Assembly (NCBI GenBank): GCA_029204225.1
Contig: CM055092.1
Coordinates: forward strand, 18,066,886-18,130,885
Source: Diphasiastrum complanatum
Taxonomy: Eukaryota; Streptophyta; Lycopodiopsida; Lycopodiales; Lycopodiaceae
DNA: 64,000 nt
Direction of reading: 5' to 3'
The notes under the pieces: generated by a model
What the model saw: the letters and a program-made list of their open reading frames with translations, nothing else
Database searches by the model: none
What the model was told of the DNA's origin: nothing
Shown here: positions 44,690-54,421 of the stretch, in pieces
How positions within the stretch are numbered: position 1 is the first letter of the stretch
Layout of the letters: each line of letters starts with the position of its first letter
Position numbers and translations under genes: made by a program

Positions 44690-45464
44690 CTAGCATTAAG
44701 GGCCATACTATAACATCATATATTGGTACTTCTATACCTTCCTTGAGTGATTAGAGACCAAAATTATCTTCATGCACACTATCTTGACAAAAGCATTTCT
44801 TGAAGGAATTCAACCACTAAAACTCTTCTTGATTCCTGTAGACAAATCTAGCTTATTTGGTGCCTAATATAGCCTCAAAAGAAAAATCTTGAAGCTTATG
44901 TGGCATTAAAATGATATATTTACGTTGAAGAGATATCTCCAAGATTTTGTCTTCAATAATGACAAGAGTCTCTCCACAAAATTTCTTCTTTCCACAAATT
45001 GTGTCTCGAAAATTTGTAGGCTCCAAAAATTCGAGTTTTGAGTCTCGAAAACTTTCGCAAGAAAGACCAGCTGCTCTCAGAATTTCCCATACTTGTGGGC
45101 TGACCGAAAGGCTAGTAGTTTTCAGGTGCGTAATGGTGGATTTTGCTAACCAACCTTTTTCACCCTTCTGATATTGATGTTAGATGAGATTCACTAGTTT
45201 ATTGAAAGTGGCATGAGGACACCATGAAAATCTATAGAAAGATAAGCTTATAAAATATATTTCCAGTTGGTTCACAACCATTATGGAGGAATGGCGGGAC
45301 ATTTATAGTCAGCAATAACGGTGATGCTTGTATTGTACTTCTTGCTAATTTTTTTCAAGTTCATTATTTGATGATATTCTACTGCTGGCATTTCAAAATC
45401 TCAAAACGTAACTCTTCTGCATAAGATCATAAAAGATGATGATGATTTTGCTTGTAGGGATCTT
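44690..45464 (+). mobile_element. Ty3-type LTR family E fragment
   Basis: Plus-strand match to 63344-64000, to 57545-57990 and (reversed, diverged) to 15900-16780: AGACAAATCTAGCTTATTTGG, GAGATATCTCCAAGA, GCTGCTCTCAGAATTTCCC, GGTGCGTAATGGTGG, GGTTCACAACCATTATGGAG. The right end breaks at about 45460 into the next repeat. Confidence 0.75.
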
Positions 45465-45960
45465 TCATCAGATTCAATGTTAAGCTAATGAAAGACATCA
45501 TACCAAGAAAGGAAAAGGATGAGGAATATTTGGATTTCACAGCCCAGGTAGTTTAGAATGCAACTTGCTTGTTAAAATTGAAAGCTATCACAACAGAGTG
45601 ATTGGGCAATATTATGAAGCTCAGGAAATCAATAAAGTGCGACAAATAGAGCTTGATGTTCTATTATCTGCTAATTTACAGGCTGAACTAGATTAAAGAC
45701 ATATCGAGGGATTTAAGGATTTCTTTGCTATGATCGACATCTTCAATGGAATGATGTATGAAGAAATTTTTTAAATTTCTTTTGTATGTTGTTTGAACCT
45801 CAGTGTTTGCGAAGGCGCTTCACATTTTAGGAAGGGGAGATGTGATACCCTAGTAAAGTCATAAACATGAATAAAGCAATATATTCAATTTTATTAAATC
45901 AAACTCGAATACATATGAAGACTAAGGGACCAATATATGTCAAAGGCGTTTATTTTAGTC
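45465..45960 (+). repeat. Ty3-like 3' end (partner 11799-12310, inverted)
   Basis: Homologous to the complement of 11799-12310. AGGAAGGGGAGA (45829-45840) then TGTGATACCC is a polypurine-tract/LTR-start arrangement. The ~360 bp upstream are weakly coding (KEKDEEYLDFTAQ). The putative LTR is cut at about 45940 by the F LTR. Confidence 0.5.
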
Positions 45961-46484
45961 AAAGTTTATTTGAATTACCACTTTTAGAAAGCGTGGGAAA
46001 GTTAGGAAGTCGAGGTTGGACACATTCAAATTTGAATGTTAGATACATTGAATCTAGTCATATTGTTGATAGGGGTTTTGAGCTAGAAGAGTTTTGGAGG
46101 GAAACCAAACTCATTAATGAGGCATGCATCTGCTATATATAGTTGTACACATGTGGAAATAGTTACATTCTTTCTCTCTTCTCTCATTCATTCTTATACA
46201 TGAGATCTCTTTGGGGCTTCATGCACATTGTTTTGTGTGTAGAATCAAATTGTATGATGTTTGTTGCATTCACACGTTTCAAATATAGTAGGTTCCTGGT
46301 TTTGTACATTCAAAAATAGTACTTTATCATTCATATCGTATTTTGTCAAGATCTATCGGAGTTTGAAGCTTCTATGTTTTGATAGAGCTAGTTTTCTACA
46401 TTGTCAATGGTGCTAGATGTGCTATATTTCATAACCAAAGATGAAAGGGACATATTGGATCTTAATGATCTGAAATCCATCACA
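45930..46484 (+). mobile_element. 5' LTR of Copia-type element F, copy 3
   Basis: Ends GATCTGAAATCCATCACA at 46484 and is followed directly by a primer-binding site. TATA-like CTGCTATATATAGTTG at about 46129-46144. Similar to 31501-32118. The left edge is truncated or merged with the repeat at 45465-45960. Confidence 0.8.
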
Positions 46485-46496
46485 TGGTATCAGATC
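46485..46496 (+). other. Primer-binding site, initiator tRNA-Met 3' end
   Basis: TGGTATCAGATC, one mismatch from the usual TGGTATCAGAGC, directly after the LTR. Confidence 0.85.
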
Positions 46497-47084
46497 TTTG
46501 GTGCAAGTTACTTGGGAGATCAGCCAGATTTAGCAAGGATTTGGAGGAGCTATCAATTCTAGAGCGTGCTAGATTGATTCCTACTAAAAAATCATGCATT
46601 TTTCAAGTTTAGAATTGATTTTCTATAAATCAGACCCTAATAGAAGTCAAAATCATTGAAGTAGGCCGATTTCACTCAAAACTTGGTGGAATGTGGTGAC
46701 TTTACTTGCTATGGATAGGTGTTATTGCATTTTACAAGATAGTATCTCAACATTTTAGCAATTGCATGTATAATCTTGAAGATTCAATTTTTTGTGACTT
46801 TGTCAAAACCCTATTTTTGATTGGATCTCTGTTTTTTGAAGTTGCTGGACTTTAATAGAGTGTGTTTCAATCTTAGAAAGTGGCAAGATTCATTATATTG
46901 TTGGTAGATCATAGGTTGATCAAGAATTCTTCATTCCATGTGTTCGATTTGCTAGGTTTGGTGCAAGAAAGAGATTTGAGAGGTTCCATATCTTTGTGAT
47001 TTTTTCTTGAGTTTATTTGTTGACATTCAAAGGAGTGCTTTGTGCATTGGAACAAGTTGAAAGAAAGAATCAAATCATTGCAAC
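46497..47084 (+). other. 5' untranslated leader of element F
   Basis: About 590 bp between primer site and gag ATG; no frame of note. Confidence 0.6.
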
Positions 47085-48794
47085 ATGGCAACCTCAAGTG
47101 GCTTCATGTTAGAAGGCAATGATAGGCTTACCTCAATCAACTATTCTATTTGTATGCTAAGGATGGATTCCTTATTGGAGATGAATGAGTTGATGGAGAT
47201 TCTTGTAGGTGTGGAGGAGATGCCTCAAGAACCCCAAGACCAAGTGAGGTATGACAAGAGAGCTAAAAGAACTCTACACATGATTAAGATGAATGTTACC
47301 AATGAACTTTCAAGGAAGTTGGTAAGTGTACTTCATCAAGTGAGGCTTTGGAAGCCTTGACGAAGCTTTATGAATCCAAGTCTACATCTAGGGTACTAGC
47401 CATAAGAAGACAAATCTTTCAAAGTATGCAAAAGATTGATAAAAGTACTCATGATTTTGTGTTGAGAGTTAAAGTCTTCAATGATGAGTTAGAATGTATT
47501 GACGAGAGCATTAAGGAGATAGAACTTGTTCAAGTTATACTTAATGGCTTGTTGATTGTGCTAATCTTGCTCAAATTTTTGCTATTCAAAAGACTTTGTC
47601 AAGTATTGTGGATTTGCAAGAGATCTTGGCGAATGAGGAGTTTAGGCTTCAAGAACGAGGTGGATCTACATCATCATCGCATTATGAAGAGGAGGCTATG
47701 TTCATCAAAGGCAAGCTCAAGGACAAAGGCAAAGGCAAGTGGTCTAAAGGACAAGATCAAGGTGAGACTTTCTCTTTTGGCAAAAAGAACGATAAGTCTA
47801 AGTTGAAATGTTTTTATTGTGGAATCAAAGGGCATTTTGCTAATGAATGTTTGAATAAGCAAAGAGATGAATGTAGCAAGCAAATCAATTTTACTACAAA
47901 TGTTGAGGATGTAGGTAGTTGTGATTCTCTTTTGATGTGTTCTTCAAGTCCAATATCAAGTGAAGGTGAGAAAGATACATGGTGGATTGACACTGGAGCA
48001 CATGACTAGTCACAAGGAGTTCTTTACTTCTTTGGTCACTTATGGTGGAGCCAAGAAAGCAATTCACATGGCCAATGGTGTTAAGTGTGTGATTGAAGGT
48101 ATTGGTTCAATTCCTATTTGTCTTTCTACTAATATGAAAGCAAAACTTGATGGTGTTCTTTACATTCCTTCACTTTCAAAGAATTCGTTAAGTGTTGGTC
48201 AAATGATAGAGAAAGGATACATGGTAAAGTTTAGACAAGGTAGACTTTTCAAGCTAGAAGCTTTTTTTATGGCTAACAAAAAGGATGGAATGGAAAAGGA
48301 TATTGGTCTCAACTTTCCAAGGTTCCCCTTTAGCATCAATAAGATTGGTTGGATCTTATGCAAAGTTTGACAAGCTTCCTTATAATAGATATAGGTCAAG
48401 ATCTAATATGCTTCTTGGAAATGTTCATCTTTTTGCTAACTTTGCTAGCTATAATGATGGTTCTTCAATGGTTATTCATGGAAAGTGAAAGCATGCAAAA
48501 GGTAAGGAAAGAGCTAACTTCATCAATGGAGGTGGTGAAGGTTCTTCCTTGGAAAAGATTGTAGCTAATGATTTCTTTGATCACATGGAAAAAGATGTTG
48601 CTAGGGACATGCATGAAGGAGGTGGTTCTTCTACATTTTTTTGTGAGGAGTCCAATAAAGTCATTTTTGCCGCAAGTGGAGTCACATGTCTTCATAAAGA
48701 GAGTAGATCAAATGGTTCTATCATGAGAATTGGTGAGGGAGATAGTCACAAGTCAAGAAGAAGAGAAGTATGTGAAATATCCAAAGTACTCTAA
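47085..48794 (+). pseudogene. Copia F gag-protease region
   Basis: Starts MATSSGFMLEGNDRLTSINY at the first ATG after the leader. Gag continues in shifted frames (47348: FQSMQKIDKSTHDFVLRVK). A zinc knuckle follows, CFYCGIKGHFANEC (CX2CX4HX4C, about 47809-47850). The protease is WWIDTGAHD (47981-48007), with the catalytic DTGA. Then come HMANGVKCVIEGIGSIP and VLYIPSLSKNSLSVGQMI, typical of the Copia protease to GAG-pre-integrase join. Frameshifts near 47360, 47600 and 48005. From 48400 a diverged frame continues to 48794, where the duplicated segment begins. Integrase, RT and 3' LTR are absent. Confidence 0.85.
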
Positions 48795-48799
48795 ATGTT

Positions 48800-49095
48800 T
48801 CATTAGGCGTCCCTAAACCATAAACCCCAAATCCCTTATCCGAAATCCTAAACGCCAATTACCACAATCCTTACCCTACATACTAAACCCCAAACTATTG
48901 ACTCTAAATCCCAAGCCCTAACCCTTAGCCAAAACCCTAAACGCTAATTACCACAATCCTTACCCTACATACTAAACCCCAAACTATTGACTCTAAATCC
49001 CAAACTTTTCTTAGATCCCTTATCCTAGATCCCTAGACCACTTATCCTCAATCCTAAACCCCAAACCTCTTATCCTAAATGCTCAACTGAATACC
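48800..49095. repeat. Degenerate telomere-like CCCTAAA block
   Basis: CCCTAAACCATAAACCCC and AAAACCCTAAACG units with the ~110-bp internal tandem duplication, as in the copy at 35515. Confidence 0.6.
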
Positions 49096-50084
49096 CCAAA
49101 CTCCTTACCTTAGAAGGAAAGATCTAAATGAGAGCGAGAGAGATAGTATGTGTTATTTTAGAATTGTGTGTAGGTGACAAAGCATGAAAGATTTGAATAG
49201 TCATTAAATTTCCCAATCTAGAAAGGTGTATAGCCATTAGTTTTCTTCCGTTAAAGACAAGGTTCTAATATAGGAAGATAAACTATTCACGGTGAGATAT
49301 AGAGTTGACACAAGTTCCTTAGAAGTGTTTAAACTCACTAAAATTCTAGTGTAAAGAGAACCAAGAGGTGCCTCTACTCGATATACAGAACTCTGACCGG
49401 AAGTTGCATATCTAGTACAAGATCATGTTCTTAAAAATCTAAATAAAACCATCAAAGATATAGGAAGACCCAAGAATTGAGTATGATAGAAAAAGTTGTT
49501 CTAGAACTCTAAAAGAGAACAAGATACTTCTAAAACTAGCAGCTAACATCTCTGTCTGAATTACGCTTCTGCTAATAAAAGCAGTAAGCGTTGATAGCAA
49601 AACTCTAAATGAACTCTAAAGAACTAAGCTATAATGCTCAAGAGTGTTAAAGTTTGAAAGCTTGATAGACCTGCTACAAATAACTTCAATGCTTGCTTCA
49701 ATTGAAATCAAACTGATATACATATGAATAGCTATTTATACTAAGAAAATTCAACAATGTCCAATAGTAGGACAACTAACTAGGCTGTAGATCATAATGG
49801 CCAATGGGCTGTAGTGAGTTGGCATACATCTAGTTAGTACTCTTGGAAATTTACTTGCTATAGGGTTAGGGCAAGTCTTTTGCTTCAAAATGAGTGGATC
49901 AATTAACTGTCATTCATCGACATGACCAAAGTGACTGAAGTCACTGAAGTGGATGAAGTCCCTTCGATAGGAATAGTCAATGTTGGTACTAGAAAGTTTG
50001 ACTATATGAGCTTTGCCCTTACCTTTGATGTCGATAAACTAATCTTAGATGCAGACGATATCCCGGCTAGTAAATTTCTTCAAC

Positions 50085-50708
50085 TCGACAGGATCATACA
50101 ACTTATAAGCTTGATCTGAAGTAGTGGAGCTGATGAAAATGATTTGGTACTCTGGAAGGCGAGCTTCTCCTTGAGATCATGTAGTATTTGTGCACTCGCA
50201 AGTTCGATAAAGAAGATTTGGAGCTTGTCCAAACTTCAAATGGTGTTTTGACTGTGAGGACTTTAATAGGACATCTGCTCTGAATGTAAGCTGCAGTTGA
50301 AACTGCTTTAGCCCAGAAGGACTTCAAAAGTGTCACATGTGCTAGCATGCACTTCGTCGATTCGACTAAGGTTCTATTCTTTCTCTCAACAAGTCCATTT
50401 GACTGAATTCGGTATAGATGTATTCTTCCCCATTGTCAGACCTCAGTGCTTTAAATCTTTTGCCAGATTGATTTTCTGCATGCCCTTTGAATTATCGAAA
50501 CTTGTTGGAAGCCTCTGATTTCTGCTTAATGAAATAAACAGTTGTTCTTCTAGGATATTCATCAATAAAGGTAGTAAAATACTTTGCATCAAGCAATGAC
50601 AAAGTTTGCATTGGACCACATATATCTGAATGAACAACATCTAGCAAATCTTTTGTTGCATGCCTATGACTTGATCTAAAGGGAATCCTAGTCGGCTTTC
50701 CAAGGATG
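50085..50708 (-). pseudogene. Copia integrase fragment, second copy
   Basis: Same protein blocks as 36718-37556 (LGKPTRIPF, VHSDICGP-equivalent region, FWAKAVSTAAYIQSRCP, TPFEVWTSSK). A deletion after SLSNLRV removes the FGCIAYAQIP part and shifts frame. The 5' side again ends at CACTA sequence. Confidence 0.8.
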
Positions 50709-50715
50709 CAGCTAT

Positions 50716-50943
50716 GAATTATCCACGCAAAATTTTTTGTCCAAAAAAAAAAATTTGACGCAAACCAAAATGTGGTTCACTCCGAAACAAGAGGGGCCTC
50801 TAGATTGCCCCTTCCTCCCGATCCCAAGTGACTTTGGCCATGTTTTAAGAGCTTCTCGGCGGCGGCCCTACGTTGTTGTTCATACTTTTGGGGATTGTTT
50901 TGCAACAATTTCCCTTTCACCTTCCTCCAATCCCTTTTGGAGC
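50716..50943 (+). mobile_element. CACTA deletion derivative, copy 3
   Basis: Joins the equivalents of about 825-890 and 2095-2242 of copy 1. TATCCACGCAAAATTTTTTG is followed by the C-terminal coding part of the accessory ORF on the minus strand. It ends after CTTTTGGAGC (50943). Confidence 0.8.
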
Positions 50944-51069
50944 TTATTGATGTCTTTTATCACATGCCATCACTTGCGGATCAGGATCGTGCTCTTGCTG
51001 CACTTGTTGATTCCTCTACATCAGATGCTGCTCTAGTTGTTGATGAACCAAGGCTTGTTGCTGTTTGAT
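50944..51069 (+). other. Short coding-like fragment of unknown origin
   Basis: Directly after the CACTA remnant, the frame LIDVFYHMPSLADQDRAL, then VVDEPRLVAV and a stop (51067-51069), has good codon texture but no recognised family. Possibly the 3' end of a captured or disrupted gene. Confidence 0.3.
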
Positions 51070-51370
51070 CCACTTTCTTTTCGATAGTTGGGTTTTTTTT
51101 TGTGTCGGAGAGAGTTATGGACTTGGCTCATTACATTCGCTACGTCCATTTACATTTACTTTATGCATAAGCAGGCCTTGGGCCCTCATTTGTACGACTA
51201 AGTTCCTTTATAAACATATTATTATTAGGTTTAACATTGTCCCAATTAATTTTGGACTTTTTCAAAATACATTTTAAAAAATGGACAGAAGAATTTCAAG
51301 ATGTTAATTAATCACAAAAGAATTGAATTTTGACAATGTATGATACTTGTTTTACAAAAGATATATTTGT
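51070..51370. other. No gene seen
   Basis: AT-rich, no repeat partner noticed; could be the 3' untranslated region of the fragment to its left. Confidence 0.35.
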
Positions 51371-51374
51371 TCTT

Positions 51375-51544
51375 GGAGACTCCACCCGTCGCGGCGGGTG
51401 GAGCCTCCAAAACAAAGTTTGAAAAATAATTTTGAAGGCTCCACCTGCCGCGCGGCAGGTGGAGCCTAAAAAAAAAAACAGAAATTTAAAAAAAAAATTG
51501 AAATTATTTTTTTTGAGGCTCCACCTGCCACGGCGAGTGGAGCC
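51375..51544. repeat. Three GC-rich hairpins in tandem
   Basis: Hairpin 1 (51375-51408) has arms GGAGACTCCACCCG and CGGGTGGAGCCTCC. Hairpin 2 (51437-51466) is a perfect 30-bp palindrome, arms GGCTCCACCTGCCGC and its complement. Hairpin 3 (51517-51544) has arms GGCTCCACCTGCC and GGCGAGTGGAGCC with mismatches. Spacers are A/T-rich homopolymers. They share the core CTCCACC(C/T)G and stand out against AT-rich surroundings. Confidence 0.9.
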
Positions 51545-51988
51545 CGAATTTTTTTTGTATGGAGGACTTGAGAAATTTGGATTGTGGTTTATCAAACAAT
51601 ATGGTAAAATGGTGCACATCATTGAAGCATTTGTTTTCTTATGAACTATAATCAATAAAAAGATACTTGACAAAGCTAAATGCAATAATTTTAATTTCAC
51701 ACAATATTCATCATACACAAATAAATAAATTTCATCTGTTATTCAAATTTTGTATTCCAATACAAAATAGGGCTGTAAAAAATACTTTAACTTAAAAAAT
51801 GTCCATATTTTGTATTCCAATATTAAAAAGGGTAGTAACAACCTCTACCTGCCTAAGGTATATAATTCTATGTATTCGAACAACGATGGTAACAACCCCT
51901 ACCACCTAAGGTGACAACAAAAAGTTTGTCTTTTTTGTTTTGGCATAACCCTCATTACAAATAAATTATGTAAGGACTATAATTGTCA
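51545..51988. other. No gene seen; short local repeat
   Basis: ATTTTGTATTCCAATA occurs at about 51747 and 51806, and GTAACAAC(C/T)(T/C)CTACC at about 51835 and 51890, indicating a decayed ~60-bp duplication. Confidence 0.45.
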
Positions 51989-52534
51989 TTACAAAGGTCG
52001 ATATGTATGATCATATTCTGAATCTTCCTCTGATTCTAAAAACTGTGGATCAGCACTTCCCTGAGACTTTTGCCCTTCCGAACCTGACTCCAAAGACTTC
52101 ACAACATCAAGATAGGATCTAGTTAGTTTGATATTGTGGCTATTGTCGATCATCATAAGTCTATGACCAGTGACATTCAACAATGGTATGACACAATACG
52201 ATAGCCGAAACAAGTAGACCAACCATTTAGGGGCAGAAAAAGAAACAACATTTTTGTTGATGTCTTCCCAATGCTTTGCTCTGTTTTTTAGTGCTGGTGA
52301 GCATATTGTTTCGTCTGTCAAAATTGTCAATTTCTCAACAAATTTTTTCCTATCTGATGCTATGCACAGACTAATAATCCCTCTGCTGAGCTTGGCAAGC
52401 CTCTATAAACTAGAAAACCATGCACCAGTGCTTCTCTTTCCGTCTTCAACCCGCCGTAAATCCCGAACTCTCAGAAGATAGTTCTCCCGAAGCTCTCTTC
52501 AACGGCGATGTTGTATTGTGTACACTACCTGTAT
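51989..52534 (-). pseudogene. Hypothetical coding region beside LTR I
   Basis: A 113-residue frame (52330-51989) reads ICSPALKNRAKHWEDINKN, then WLVYLFRLSYCVIPLL and an acidic tail (ESEEDSEYDHTYRPL). Upstream, to 52534, the region follows a primer site, so it may be leader plus interior of element I, or the distal end of the DUF7869-like gene split by the LTR. No family recognised. Confidence 0.35.
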
Positions 52535-52547
52535 GGCTCAGATACCA
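52535..52547 (-). other. Primer-binding site of element I
   Basis: On the minus strand TGGTATCTGAGCC, one base from the initiator tRNA-Met match TGGTATCAGAGCC. Abuts the LTR at 52548. Confidence 0.7.
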
Positions 52548-52821
52548 ACTTAGAATTTGCTTTGCATAGGAACACAGATCATGCTACATAGTAACACAAA
52601 CAGAAAAACACTCTCCACAGCAAGCTCACATAGGAACTGTATTTCTCAAAATGAAATTACACTGTACATATAGTTGTTCACTTAGGCAACCCATGCATGA
52701 CCTAGGTTGCCGTTGGCGGGACGTGCATCCCGTTGACTTGCCTCGTGGCGAGGCCAACTGATCCTTATCAACTGATAGGACCCACAGTACAATAACACAA
52801 TGATTCTACTTTAATTCTAAC
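52548..52821 (-). mobile_element. LTR I, minus-orientation copy
   Basis: 274 bp; inverted homologue of 56413-56686 of equal length. Ends GTTAGAATTAAAG and AAATTCTAAGT (minus sense). An internal GC-rich part (GTCAACGGGATGCACGTCC region) is conserved. The primer site on its left shows it is a 5' LTR of a minus-strand element. Confidence 0.8.
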
Positions 52822-52889
52822 TCATTGATCATGACAACTTATTTTCTTTGGAAAGATATTCGACAAGTTTTGTGGTTTCAACCACACAT

Positions 52890-53850
52890 GCATCATTGCG
52901 ATCCTTGTATTCTGGAAACTTCTATGAACCGCAAATAATCAATAAAGGACATTATTCCTTTCATTTCATCTGGATCCAGATCCTTCCTGGATGCTAGAAT
53001 GATGGCTATATCTTTTGAAGGTACATGTTGCAACAATTTGAAAGGCTCGCTCCATGCGTTGTCTCCATCATTAGAATAGTATTTCCATAGCATAGTTGGC
53101 TCACCATTCAACATTTGCAAACAAAAATAGTGAGGATTCGTGTGTCCTTCTGAGCCCTCATTTCATTGAGCAATACAAGGATCTATAAACTGTTTCTAGT
53201 CAACCATTTGTTCTAGTATTTCTACTTCAGTACTTTTGCTACGACTGCCACCTATCTTTTCACCAATTCGTGCTAGCAAATCTGGCATTGTATAAACTAA
53301 TTTGGACTTCAAAGCCCTAGATATGACACTGAAAACTTGATCTACGTCTTCATGTGTGTGGCCAATCAAAAAAATGCCTTTTGGAAGATGTTATGTGCCA
53401 CTAACATACAACAAAGACCAAAAAAAATTTGTTCTTGTTCTCCCTCCAAAAATTGTCAGCTTGAATACGTAAGATCGGAGGAAAGCTACTGTGTGATGCT
53501 TGTACCTTTCTTATTGGTCGCATTATTGATGTGGCAACTTGATTGCTATCATGAGCATGCAAGGTATCAATCCAAACATCACATAGCAATTTGAATCCAA
53601 GAACCAATACCCACAAACATGTGTTTTCAAAAATCAATTGACCTCTAATCTGGGAGGAGTCTTAATGAAACGGGGTAATTTTGTTGTATTTTGATCCATT
53701 TCATCAATGATGAGACACAAAGACTGCTCAAGACATGATCTTGACTCTTCTTTCCAATATGCATACAATTTTCTGGAATTGAAAACGTGATGTAGATGAC
53801 GACCTCTCAATGCAACATATCGATCATGCATCCTAGCATCAGGAGTTGCT
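52890..53850 (-). pseudogene. DUF7869-like transposon-associated protein
   Basis: Reading leftward: MHDRYVALRGRHLHHVFN, LCLIIDEMDQNTTKLPRFI, LLCDVWIDTLHAHDSN, LRIQADNFWRENKNK, then after a frameshift LIGHTHEDVDQVFSVISRAL, and finally PTMLWKYYSNDGDNAW. The order D-x-MDQ, QxDN-x-ENKN and GHTHEDVDQ is what I know from DUF7869-type proteins, probably transposase-related (RNase-H-like). Defects: a frameshift near 53400 and in-frame stops at about 53205 and 53160. The N-terminal zinc/cysteine part seen in relatives was not found upstream of 53850. Name from memory of the family; identity as a decayed mobile-element gene is more secure than the DUF number. Confidence 0.65.
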
Positions 53851-54421
53851 TCAGCAGCTTAGTGTTTTGAAGTGTCCAGCAGCTTCAGAAGTGTAGTTCG
53901 ATGCACCGATGCAAGGAAGTCCACAAGATCATCTCCACAACGATTGACGGACATGATTAATTGCATCTGGACCACAGAATTGAAATCTATCGTTGGATTT
54001 CACTGAAGTGGGCCCTGAAGAATTGAAGTGTATTTTGGCCTTCAACTTCGTTAAAGATTTTCATACTGAAATTGGAGTTGGGTCCCTTCACAAGTGAAGA
54101 GTGAAGTTTCTTCAATGTGAAGAAACAGTTAAAAAACAAAGAAAATCTCTATTTTTGGGTCCTTTGCTCGTTTTGACCAAAACGAAAGGCTATAACCTCC
54201 AAACGAAGGGCACTCGGACTGTACTCGCAAGTACGGCACAGCAAAACAAAGTGATTGCAGCAGAGAAAGTGTTCGGAGTGCACCAAAAGTGATTTCACCA
54301 TTCCACTGGGCACATAGTTGGGAGTTGACGACTGAATGCATTTCGGAAGGAGACGCCAATTTGGCTTTCAAATTGCTGGGAAAGCGGCGAGTGGCCTAGG
54401 AAAACAAAATCCATGTAAGTC
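53851..54421. other. No gene seen
   Basis: GAAGTG-rich stretch with TTGAAGTGTATTTTGG and similar phrases repeated around 53870-54110; no coding recognised. Confidence 0.4.

Larger units (their letters stand above)
48789..50715. repeat. Direct segmental duplication, copy 2 (partner 35505-37565)
   Basis: Same order as copy 1. Differences: the GA tract is nearly lost, about 60 bp are inserted near 49795-49855, two of the 12-base CACTTCGG units are missing, and there is a deletion in the integrase frame near 50190. Confidence 0.85.

Noticed and set aside
45060-45170. Possible expansin-like fragment near GGTGCGTAATGGTGGA
   Set aside because: The resemblance to an expansin exon was superficial; the segment aligns with the Ty3-type LTR family E copies.
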